The translations under genes were made by a program, and so were the position numbers. From Scedosporium boydii (lineage: Eukaryota; Ascomycota; Sordariomycetes; Microascales; Microascaceae), in contig NJFT01000160.1 of NCBI GenBank assembly GCA_002221725.1, forward strand, positions 1-64,000: a stretch of DNA of 64,000 bases. Reading direction: 5' to 3'. The notes under the pieces are model-generated. The model worked only from the letters and a program-made list of their open reading frames with translations, did no database searches and had not been told where the DNA came from. Below are positions 36,841 to 46,800 of this stretch, piece after piece; the first letter of the stretch is position 1, and each line of letters begins with the position of its first letter.

Positions 36841-36922
36841 CTCTCCCTCGGGGAATCGAACCCCGGCCACCTGCGAATTGTTCTATGACAAGCAGGTATC
36901 CTGACCACTAGACCAAGGAAGA
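36841..36922 (-). tRNA. tRNA-Asp (anticodon GTC) with intron
   Basis: Read on the minus strand, the sequence folds into a full cloverleaf: acceptor TCTTCCT with AGGGAGA (one T-G pair) and discriminator G; T8 G9; D arm beginning GTCTAGTGGTC; anticodon stem CCTGC/GCAGG; T arm CGGGG-TTCGATT-CCCCG. Loop TTGTCAC gives anticodon GTC (plus-strand 36887-36889). A 10-nt intron (36876-36885) sits one base after the anticodon, the canonical site for eukaryotic nuclear tRNA introns. The mature length is 72 nt before CCA addition. Confidence 0.93.
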
Positions 36923-37273
36923 TCTGATTTGTTGAAGTGCTTACTTAGTTAGCCAACTTAAATTCGCTCCAACCCTGCTGTTAGAATCATCACTGTAATA
37001 GAGTCACTGAATAACCTCGTAACTTTTTGCAAGCTAAAGCCGTTTCAATTTTGTAATAATAAAAGGGAATAGACCGGGCTATATATGTGCTGAAAATACT
37101 GGCTTAAAGAATTATATCCGCACCGCGCTGGTGATGCCATGCCTCAGCCGATGGACCATTCCAGATGCCATCCCAAAACCATTCCGAGGAACTCACGTTA
37201 ACCCCGTCCGGAGTTGCCATTCACAAACCGCCTCTCTGGATATTCGTTGATACACCCCTCTCGCTCCGGAATT
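36923..37273. other. Intergenic region
   Basis: About 350 bases between the tRNA and the stop of the type III PKS gene. A/T-rich at first; it probably contains the PKS 3' end. Nothing else was seen. Confidence 0.5.
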
Positions 37274-38884
37274 CTAATCCAGGTCCAAATTCTCCAATGC
37301 TTCGGCGATAAAAGCTGAGGTCGCATCATCGCATTTCGGCTCATGGTCTGATCCTTGCGCCGTCGCCGGAACGGCCGGAACACCTGCATCAACATCCCCA
37401 CCCAGCGCATCGATCTCCGGTTCGTCCCCAGCCTCGCTCAGTGAACCTTCGCTCCGGCTACCTTCACTCTCCGTCTCCGGAGGGGTCTCCAACCCGGTAA
37501 TACCCTGGCCAGATTTCATATTTCTCTTCAACATGCACATCTCCACAGAGATCCCAGGACCAAAGGCACATCCAACTACATACTCACGAACGCGGCCACC
37601 GGGCGCCAGCACGTCCATCTCCTTCGACCGAAGCCTATTCATGACGCTATAAATGGTCGCCGAGCTCGAGTTCCCGTGATTGATGTAAGTGTCGTAGCTG
37701 GCACGCATGTGCTCGGGCTGTATTCCCATCGCCTTCTCTGCCCCAGATAGAATCGTCGCGCCTCCCGGATGCATAGCCCAATCAAAGTCCGGTGCGGAGG
37801 CATACTCCTCTGGAAGAGAAGGCAGCATTTCTAAGAGGTCTGTAAATGTGGGCTTGATCACTTCACCGGTGAGCTTTGGCACGCGAGGTGTGAGCACCAC
37901 TTTCCAGCCTGTTCGTTTCGTTAGTCAGAGCCAATTGTGCAACCCCAGAAACTTTAGCCTAGCCACCTCATCAACTCAACCTCCTCTCGAGTCGCTTACC
38001 ATTCGGGTGTACATCGAATCCAAGATCCGCCTCCGTGTCTGGAATTATTCTGTGGTCCCAACCCAACAAGTCATACACCGGCTCGGCAGGCTGACCGATA
38101 CCATTGCTCAACACCAACGCACTCCCGCAGTCAGAGAAGAGCGCGACGCCGATCCGAGTCTCTTGCAGCTCATTGATGCTGTCAAGTTCACTACGAACCA
38201 TGATCGTGCTGACCTCGAGAGCCACACACAATATTCTTGCTGGTTTGCCTCTCGCTGTGTGGCCGAGGGCAAGGTTCGCGGCCGTTCTCAGCGCTGCCAG
38301 TCCACCACTGCACCCGATACCGTGAAGCAGCACCTTCTCCACGGGGTGAGTGATTCCGAGGCCCTTTACAACGAAATGATCAAAACCTGGATTGGCACTA
38401 TTCGTGCATGTCGTGGAAACGACGTGGGTAATCTGCCTCAAGTCGATTTTCGCTTCTTCTATAGCTTTTTGAGCTGCGGCGATAGCTAGGGGTATGCCAT
38501 CGCTCATGTATACCTCATGAAGCTTATCTATCGAAGGCGCCTTCTCTTGGTTCACCGCGGGGTGGTCTGGGTTACCAATAGAAGAGCGAACATCAATTCC
38601 AGTGAACTGATTGATGGAGAGCACCTTTTTCATCCTGCAAAGTCACATATGAGCAGGATTCTTGAGTAACAGGACCAGAAGCTTGCATGTGACGGGGAGA
38701 GGCCGAAAACATGAGCTGGATCTCTACTAATCGTAGCAGCAGGAACAACTTACGCTGGGGATTCTGGGTAGAACCTTTTGCTCAACACGTTGAGCGAGTC
38801 TGGCTTCAATGCATGAGGCGGATACTGAGTGCCGAGGCCAATGATTGAGAGCCCCAGCTCACCGAAGGTATTAGTCGCCTCCAT
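37274..38884 (-). CDS. Type III polyketide synthase
   Basis: Chalcone-synthase-superfamily enzyme that condenses an acyl-CoA starter with malonyl-CoA units to make pyrones, resorcinols or resorcylic acids. Three exons (38884-38754, 38634-38000, 37908-37274) give 466 residues. The catalytic triad is visible: Cys in HGIGCSGGLAAL (residue 152), His in FDWAMHPGGATIL (302) and Asn in YINHGNSSSATIYSVM (335); the GFGPG-type loop is FGPGISVEM. The start MEATNTFGELGL opens the conserved N-terminal strand; an in-frame ATG 41 codons upstream (39007) is possible but encodes unconserved sequence. Beyond the fold, residues about 386-466 form an extra acidic Glu/Ser/Asp-rich tail. Known: fungal examples include the Neurospora alkylresorcylic acid synthase and Aspergillus CsyA. 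The starter acyl chain cannot be told by reading. Confidence 0.95.
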
Positions 38885-40369
38885 CGTGCAATTGAATACT
38901 GCTCGCCTCCCGTCGTTCTCTATCCAGATATGGACCTGAGCTGCGATGACACCACGAATGGGCAAGAGTTGGCGTTGAAGGAGAGTATCAAAGCTACGGC
39001 GAACCAAAGGCTCACTTGTTGAGTATGGCGAGAACTGAGCAAAGATCGATCAGTGTTGACACAAGCAAGATCCCGATGACTCGCGTATTGTGAAGTCACC
39101 TAAGGCGAATTGTTTTCGTTTGGGCTCACGAGAGTACAATCAGGGGATAATACAGATAAGGTATTGGTGAGTTGGTTCATGTGCGTGGGAGCTTGGTGGA
39201 TGAGAAACCTCACTGCAATTGTAAAAGACTGTGGGGAGCTGGACATTTGAGGCAGGCGAACAGGGGTGATGTCACTGGATGAACACCCTGGATCGGGCCA
39301 ATTGCAGGCCGGTCTGGAACACGGAACGGTGAAGGAAAGTACGGTCGAAAAGGAAACACCTCGGTCTCCTACAGAGAGGGACGCAAGAACTATACAATCT
39401 GAGGGGGGAGCGACGGAGCTACATCCTAGGTAGGCAGGAGGGGGGTTGGTGATTTGGTTACAAGTACAAGATAAGTGTACGAGGTTACGAAGTACGTGAG
39501 TACATTGACGAACAAAGACTCCAGGGGAAGGGGCGCAGAGGCACTCAGATCTCCCAAGACGTTTCAGGAACGGTTGCGTAACTGGCGGTAGTGATGCTGG
39601 TCCGAACGCGCTCGTTTCGAAGAGGATGGGTTTGGGGACGAGAGGGCAGAGACGATTGGAGGGTTGGGATGGTGGTTGAATCGACCAATCTTGAGTGATG
39701 GCACTTTGTAATACTCAACGTCCAAACTCGCATTGGGCTGGCTAAGAACACAGGAGCCTGGGCGGATTGATCGATAGATTACGATCCAAGGCTCACTAGA
39801 TCAGACTGTGCCAAGCCTAGAGAATTTAATTGATCAAACGTAGTGTGAGTTGCTGGTTCAATTGCATCAATTGCTCGTCATCGAGATCTTTAAGAGCAAG
39901 CGGCATGCGCCTTCTCTTGTCAAAAGTCCTCAACAAAAATAGGTCGACTCCTGCTGGGCCAATTGACCAATGAGAAGCCAGAGAATACAATCTTCATTGT
40001 CAGAGCTCTGATATTCTCTTACTACGATATTCGATATAATGGATGAGAACGGACTCTCTGACAAGCAATTATTCAATTATCCTCCGTTCCCGATCTCACT
40101 ACATCCTGCGAGAACAGACAACATCTCCAGGATCCCAGCCGCGCCGAATCTCAAGGACGGCCGGGGTTTTAGTTCTTACCTACTCTGAAGGCGGAGTGCT
40201 GTCGTCGCCGTTAGTTTAGACGTGGGTCGACTCGGGGTGAGAGCTCTAGAAGAGACTTCAATCTTGGCAAAATCTGAGGTCGAGGGTTCTGCTTATATTT
40301 GATTTAGCTGATTCGATATCAATCCATCGCAATAACTCCTTCATCCTATAAACAATCCGCTCCTCAAAA
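38885..40369. other. Intergenic region, PKS upstream
   Basis: About 1.5 kb between the divergent type III PKS and small membrane-protein genes. Contains palindrome copies near 39486-39502 (TTACGAAGTACGTGAGTAC) and 39828 (TTAATTGATCAA), but no supportable gene. It should contain both promoters. Confidence 0.5.
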
Positions 40370-40765
40370 ATGCTCGTCCAAACAATCCCCTTCCTCCTCC
40401 ATACCCTCATCGAACCCCTCGCAGCCCTAACCTTCATCCTATCACCAGCCTCCCAACTCCCCAATCCGGACCGCGAAACATCTCTCATCAGCCACCTCCT
40501 AGGCGGAGCCCTCCTGCACTCTGCGCTCCTGGCCCTCGTCTTCGTCTTCAGACCGTCGGAAATTGGATGGGACGATACCGGCCGATGGGCGGCGCTGGCT
40601 TTCGCCTTTTGGCATGTATGGCCTTGTCATAGGGCCATTGCGAGGATGAAGTTAGCGGGGGGACGGGCTAGTAGCGAGAGGGAGAAAACGCTGGGTGGTC
40701 CGGTGGTTCACTTGGGCGTGCATGGGGCGTTTGTGTTGATGTTTTTGTGGTCGGCGATGCAGTGA
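40370..40765 (+). CDS. Small four-helix membrane protein
   Basis: A single-exon frame of 131 residues, MLVQTIPFLLHTLIEPLAAL onward. Four hydrophobic segments are seen: residues about 4-24, 43-61, 73-90 and 112-130, separated by short polar loops (PNPDRETS; RPSEIGWDDTGR; a basic ARMKLAGGRASSEREK loop). A conserved-looking WHVWPCHRAIARM sits at the end of helix 3. Initial codons are C-rich at third positions, which supports coding. I do not recognise a named family. It is convergent with BFR2 (138 bases between stops) and divergent from the type III PKS, so it may share the PKS promoter region; any link is inference. Confidence 0.7.
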   Translation: MLVQTIPFLLHTLIEPLAALTFILSPASQLPNPDRETSLISHLLGGALLHSALLALVFVFRPSEIGWDDTGRWAALAFAFWHVWPCHRAIARMKLAGGRASSEREKTLGGPVVHLGVHGAFVLMFLWSAMQ

Positions 40766-40903
40766 CTTATAAGTATGGTGAGGGTCGGACGCGAACCTCT
40801 AACAGCGGAGAGCTTAATGTGATTAAGGATGTGGGGAAACCAGCCTGCGAAGTGTACCCATAACACAAGATGGATTCATATCTATACAGGAGTCGCAACA
40901 ACC

Positions 40904-42737
40904 CTAAGATCTAAACAGTCTCAAACCGGCTTCCTCGGCGTTTATCTCATCCTCTTCCTCACTCTCCTCTTCCTCCTCATTCAGCTGCATCTTCTGCCCA
41001 AACAACGTGCCGAAGAACCGATCAATCGCATCCTGCTCCCATCCCCGCCTATCCTCCGGTGCCATGAATCCCTGCAACTTCTCATGGACGGTGAACCGCA
41101 TTTTCCTCCCTCGGCTCGCTTTCCTGTCCACGACCTTGCTCGCTTTAGCCTCCTTCATCGCCGCCCACTGCACGGTCACGACGCCGCCGTTTGCCTGCCC
41201 GCTCATCACCGTGTCCGCCGATCTTTGGTCGACGAGCTCCTTGAGTAGAAGCTGGTAAAAGTCCGCGTCGTCATATACATCGGCGTCTTCTTTGACGCCC
41301 TTGGAGGCCTGCAGAGGAGCGCATGAGCGGGGTACCCTGGAACGCTTGATGAGGCGTTCGGGATCTAGGAGCTGCTCCTCGAGGACGGAGCAAATGGAGT
41401 TGCGCGTAGTGTTTAAGTTGAGTTTGTTGCCGACCGGGACTGTGGTGGCTCCAATCTTTCCGGACCATTTATCCAATACTTTTCTCCTGTTTTGCCGTGC
41501 TGCTCTTTCGGTCTCATCCATGTAGCCCCACAGAGTCTCCGTAGATGTAGACAGATCAACCTCGCGCTTTCTCTTCTCGCCAGTCTTTGACGCGCCCTTA
41601 ATGCCCGAGTGGAGGTCATCAATGGTACTCCAGAGTTTTAGTGCCGCCTCCTCGGCGGCCTCGTACGCCTCCCGCGCGACGTCATCGTCATCACCACCGT
41701 CCCCGATCCCACCGAAACTGTTGGCGGCGACAAGTGCCTTTTGTAAACGAACTCGGATATTTAGGAGGCCGTCGAAAATCTTTCGTTGTTGGCGCACGGC
41801 CTGGCCCTTTTCCGCGTCTTGCCTCGCGGAGTCTGAGATGGCTGCTAGGATTGCCTTCTTATCGGAGGTAGGCTTTGGTCTCGGGGCATCCTCGTCCTCG
41901 CCTTCGCTCTCGGATTCCGAACCAATGGGAGCTCCGCCGTCTGAGTCTTCGCTGCTGTCACTGGCGTCTTCACCATCAACCCCATTCATCTCAACATTGG
42001 AGTCCGCGGAGCCAACAGAAACACCATCCTCTCCGTCATCATCATCTTCACCACTCATCTCCTCTTCCTCCTCTTCTTCCTGGTCGCTATCTGTCATGAA
42101 ATCGGCGGCAATCGGTCGCTTCTTCCGCCCCTTGGTCGTCAAGCTGCCTCTGAAAGTATAGTCCTTGAATCGTTCCTCGTCCGAGTCGCCGAATGCCTCG
42201 TCACTATCAATCTCAAAATCTTCATCACCCAACCGCTTTATTTCGGCCTCGATATCGACTTTGTCGGGATCGTCATATTCATCTGATTCGGAATCGCCTT
42301 CGTCGCCCTCACTCTCTTCCGATTCCTCACCCTCTTCATCATCATTGTCGCTGTCCTCAAGGGCCTTGCGCGATACTCTGGTTCCTCGGTACTGCGGTCC
42401 TAACGCAAGGGGCTCCTTTTGCCGAAGTTTGCTCTTTCTGTAGTCCCGATGTTAGCGTTATGCTTTCCTGCACCGGGCCATCGGGCATAAGCCTACCCGA
42501 CAGTAGCATAGTGTTCCGTAGCAGCGCGCTCAACCTCGCTGTCATCGCCGGACTCGTCGCCATCGCTCTTGTCTCGAGTATCCTCCGGATCGTAATCTGC
42601 GCGTGACAAAACGACTTTGATTAGTAGCCACTCCGATATGGAACTGCGGTTTAGGGTGGCAATGACCATATACCTTTCGTCGGCCGGTCTTCCAGCTCCG
42701 AGAATTGCTTGGCACGAGATTTTAATTTTGGCGCCAT
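40904..42737 (-). CDS. BFR2: BFR2/AATF (Traub) ribosome biogenesis protein
   Basis: Nucleolar small-subunit processome factor needed for early pre-rRNA cleavage; the human homologue is AATF/Che-1. Three exons (42737-42674, 42596-42497, 42437-40904) give 565 residues. The N-terminus MAPKLKSRAKQFSELEDRPTK leads to DYDPEDTRDKSD, the usual opening of the family. A long acidic stretch (about residues 25-195) contains many Glu/Asp/Ser runs and FRGSLTTKGRKKRP. The AATF leucine-zipper-like region includes QDAEKGQAVRQQRKIFDGLL and RVRLQKALVAAN (about 225-260). The C-terminal Traub domain has YDDADFYQLLLKELVDQR, VDRKASRGRKMRFTVHEKL and the terminal FFGTLFG. Divergent from the SET-domain gene. Confidence 0.92.
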
Positions 42738-43201
42738 TTTGTCTGTTTTCGTTGCCCACCTGATGGAGAGTAGGATGAATGGATGATTTTCCGACCAGGA
42801 ATTTGAAGTTGGGAGAACAAGTTTTTTCCGATCTTAGAAACTTTTAGGCGGTAAGTGTAGGCATAAAAATCCGACCAAGAGCTGTCAACTGGCAACCCCA
42901 CCACGTTTGATTCTTGCAGTGCCCCGCCATGTCTACGTTGTGTAGCTTCCACGAAGCCCAATACTGCTTCAGCATCTCAACTCTTAGAAGATGAGATGAA
43001 GCGCCCTCACCCGATCCACGGTGGTAAATGTTTGGATGAAAGGGCTTCAGCCTAGATATTTTAAATGCACATCATTTCACTACATTTCAGGGGCCATCCG
43101 TAGTTACTCTCTACGAAAGTCCATGGCGCACAACACCCAAGTCTACTACTATTACACGAGAACCCGCCAGGTGTGAAGCAGCTCACCCTGAGTCTGGCGA
43201 A
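42738..43201. promoter_or_regulatory. Bidirectional promoter region
   Basis: 464 bases between the divergent BFR2 and SET-domain gene starts. No gene or clear element was found; the centre is A/T-rich with ATTTTAAATGCAC near 43059. Confidence 0.45.
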
Positions 43202-43873
43202 ATGGCTCCTGTTCCCAAAGGGTGGCCACCTCACTTAACGTACCTCACAAGCCCGGGGCGCTCAAAATTCCTAACCAAGGACCAGCAAGCAATCGCGCGA
43301 ACAAAGCAAGAAGACCTCCCCGTCATCCTTGCAGAAGCGAGCCAAACTCCCTACTCCAATGTCAAGATCACGCTCATATCTGACCCTTCTCACCCGGCAC
43401 GAGGGCAGAGCGGCTTGTTCGCCACTAAGCATCTCAAGCCAGACTCCTTCATCCTTCTCTACCTCGGCAACGTCCACCCAGAGTCAGACGTCGAAGCCAA
43501 GAAATCAGACTACGACCTATGGCTAGACAGAGACGCGGGCATCGCCGTCGACGCAGCCAGGTGCGGCAACGAGGCGCGGTTCGTCAACGACTATCGCGGG
43601 GTAAGAGATCGCCCGAACGCCGAGTTCAGGGAGGTTTGGAGCGTGCGGCACCAGGAGCGCTGCATGGCCGTCTTTGTTCTGCCGGAGAGGAAAAAGACGG
43701 CTAGGAAGACGATGGGTAAGGCCAACTCCGCTGCTGCGAGTTCCAGCGCGGGTGCGGCGGGCATTGCGAAAGGAGAGGAGATACTCGTTAGCTATGGGAA
43801 AGGGTTTTGGGGACATAGAATACCCGATGGAGGAGCCGTGGAGAATGAGCCCGATATCCCGGGGTTGTCATGA
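43202..43873 (+). CDS. SET-domain protein
   Basis: A single-exon frame of 223 residues. The SET fold can be followed: SGLFATKHLKPDSFILLYLGNVHP (first strand pair, about residues 72-96), DYDLWLDRDAGIAVDAARCGNEARFVNDYRG (corresponding to the NH..NP/RFxNH core, about 104-134), and EEILVSYGKGFWGH (the ELxYDYG-like end, about 191-205). Known: SET domains transfer methyl groups from SAM to lysine. The usual RFxNHSC is RFVNDYRG here and no post-SET cysteine cluster is seen, as in the small fungal SET proteins of unknown substrate. A low-complexity Ala/Ser insert (about 175-187) lies just before the last motif. Inference: a protein lysine methyltransferase or a degenerate relative. Confidence 0.85.
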   Translation: MAPVPKGWPPHLTYLTSPGRSKFLTKDQQAIARTKQEDLPVILAEASQTPYSNVKITLISDPSHPARGQSGLFATKHLKPDSFILLYLGNVHPESDVEAKKSDYDLWLDRDAGIAVDAARCGNEARFVNDYRGVRDRPNAEFREVWSVRHQERCMAVFVLPERKKTARKTMGKANSAAASSSAGAAGIAKGEEILVSYGKGFWGHRIPDGGAVENEPDIPGLS

Positions 43874-46800
43874 CCGATCTCTTTTTTTCTCCTCCCCCTC
43901 TCTAGAGAAAAGGACTACCTCCCCCTTTTACTCTCAGGTGGCATTTCATAGCGCCCTAGTTCTATCATGCAAAAGCCAGATTTGGATCGATCTGCAGCTA
44001 TCCATAGCGAACCCTCCAACTGAAACAGGGCCCAAAATCCGGAGCACAGGCAAGATGGGCCGAAGAAAAAGGAGAAAGAGAAGAAAAGGAAGTATGCGCA
44101 TTACATCAGCTACCAGTGACATCAAGCAGATGTTTGAAGAGCTGGGTATGTGGGTAGCCATCCAAGGGGAAGGCGGGCGGGAGGGGGCGTGTCGGCCATG
44201 ATGGAGGGGAGGGGTTCTACTATACAACATTGAACTCTTGGACGATCCGATTCGCTTTAATTGTTTGAGGGTTCTAACAATAAGTGTTACCTTTATTATT
44301 TCCCGGTATATACTTCAGCCACAATCTGCATGTTCGTGCTATGCCGCACGTCATTTGCTGCTGGCTTTTCCCTGGACCGGCAAAGCTCCTCCCCCCAGTC
44401 AATCTCTCCGTTATTCAAGCGCAAGGTTCCCAAGCAGCACCGAGGCCGTTTATACTTCTTGACGTAGGAACCGGAATACCCTTGCGGAAACGCGTCTGTA
44501 AAGAGTGTATATGTATTTCCCACTCGGTCCCGACGATCGGGCCATCCGCGGCCAAATGTTCCCCATATTCGAGATTCAATATGCTCGAGTGTAAGTGCAC
44601 CAGAGGGTAGGACCGGATGCGGAGAGTGTCCGCTTCTTCAAATGTAATGATGCGCCAACTGGGACACAGATTGCCTCAGTTATGAGGCCGATGTAAATGC
44701 GCACCAAATCGATGCATATGCGCATAACTCAAGCAACCTTCTCATTGTTTAGTCGTAGGACAAAACCTCCTACTTAGCTATGCGAACCATGGGACACATC
44801 GCACCGGAGCCCACGGAGCGGTTGTTCTGCTTCCTGGAGGTGGGGGGAAGGCAGTAGCGATAGAGGCCCTTGCACGATACCCGCTATCACCAATAAAACC
44901 GGGCTTATACCGGTGATTGGATATCTCATCTCATCTCTTCTTTTTTTCCGAGAATAAGATGGTGCTGGGCGGAAGACTTGATTTGGCGTTGCAGTGTAAC
45001 AATTGGAGTACACTCATGTTCTTTTTGGGACAAGGGCCAGAGGGCCTGGTTACGGCTAATAGACATTCTGGCTCCGTGAACCCAAGCCTTTTCGGAACTG
45101 CGATCCGGTTAGGAGTGCCGCCTGTATGGAAATTGGGGTCGCAAGTGGGACCCGTTTTTATTATTCTTCTCTTGCTTAAACCGTCCAAGGGTTTCCGAAT
45201 GTTGTAACAATGAAGAGTGTATCATGTAGATCTTGGTGACGATCAGAGAGAGGGGACGGGGCCTGAGAATTTTTGTTCGTTGGTGTGAAGAACGAGCCAT
45301 ATTTGATCTTGGCAATATTCGAAACCTGGGGAGCTATAGCTGGGCCAGAATCGCCCATAAAAGTGTCGCAGTGACATGAGGCAGAAATGTCGTGGGCCGA
45401 GGGACTCCAAAGTTAGGTAACGTAGCGTTCTTCCCATCCGCTTTCACCGCTTCGATTCAGACTTGTCTGCTGGACGAGGCCTGATGTTACATACCTGGGC
45501 GGAACAGTGGATCGTCTTGTTCCGAACCTTAATCTGGCGCTCTGATGATCAACTTCAGTGATATGCAGGTCCCCCGCAATGGTCGTTCAGCGAACCGCGA
45601 TTATAAAGGAAGCCAAAATATCCCCCGCCTGATGTTTCCTGCCGTGAGGAGACGGGGGCAAGGGCCAGGCCGAGCCCGGCGAGCAGGCCAGCAGGGCCAG
45701 CAGGGCCTCGGCCGAAGGGCCAAAACTAGTTGCGGGCCACGCACGCAGGTAAGAGTGTAAATGAAGGAGACAAGAGAGGGGAGGGGGAGACGCTCGTTGA
45801 TAATCAAGGAAGAATAAGGAGGTTATTATTGGTTTAAGTTGAAGAAGCGGATACCTAGCCTGTGTATTCGGACCGGGTTTGTTTGATATCCTTCTCAAGC
45901 ATTGGGCATTGTTCATCTCTTGTCGCATGGCAGTGTTTGCGACCCCAACTCCCGTCCCAGCATTCGATCTTCCGCCCGAACCATAGATCAACGTCCCAAG
46001 GACTTCGCTGGGGATAGGTTATATCAATGTTGGCGAGCACGTGTGGGGCCCAGAGACCAAGGTACACGGCGGGGATATCATCCCCCCCGGCGACCTGATC
46101 CCCAATGAAGCGTTCCCTGTATTACTTTCATCTCTTACATATGGTGGTTGCGCCGTGATGGATGGTGTTACAACAGTAGTACGCCCCAGGCTAGACCTGG
46201 GAGTGGACATGTATGAGGATGAGAGCGATGTACGACTCAAGACCATAGAAACTGTTCACTGGGCACTGGCGATAGAGTTACCCAAATTCTGAACACAGAG
46301 ATGCTGGCGTTCCGATACAGGCTGCGCTTGCCGGCAAAATATGCCACAGACGGTTCATGTCCTTGAATCGACCGAAGAAAGGAGCTTCGCTGCTATGAGA
46401 GGCCATCACTTGCTGATGAGAGAGGGGAATCATCAGCAGGTTTATATCTAGACATGGGTCAATCTAAATGTGACTATACCTCCCCTTCATCTCACTCGTC
46501 AAGAAATTATGGGGTTAAAATGGTATGGCCGTGAACTTCGACTCTGACGGGTGCGGAACAAATCAACCGGCAATAAGAGAGACAGCAACCTGCAGGCAAA
46601 AGGGTGGCACGCGCCGGCCGAAGAGCCTAGGTCTCCTGTCAGGTGTTTTGGCATGCTTTTCCCTGGCCTGTGTCGCTCTTCCCGTCATCGGATCTTCCTT
46701 TCGGCCACTGCGACATGTCCATGGAAACAAAGATAATCCGTGACAAATCGAGGGGGCGGCAGGCAGTGTCGTACTGATATCCCGACCATTCTCCATGGTT

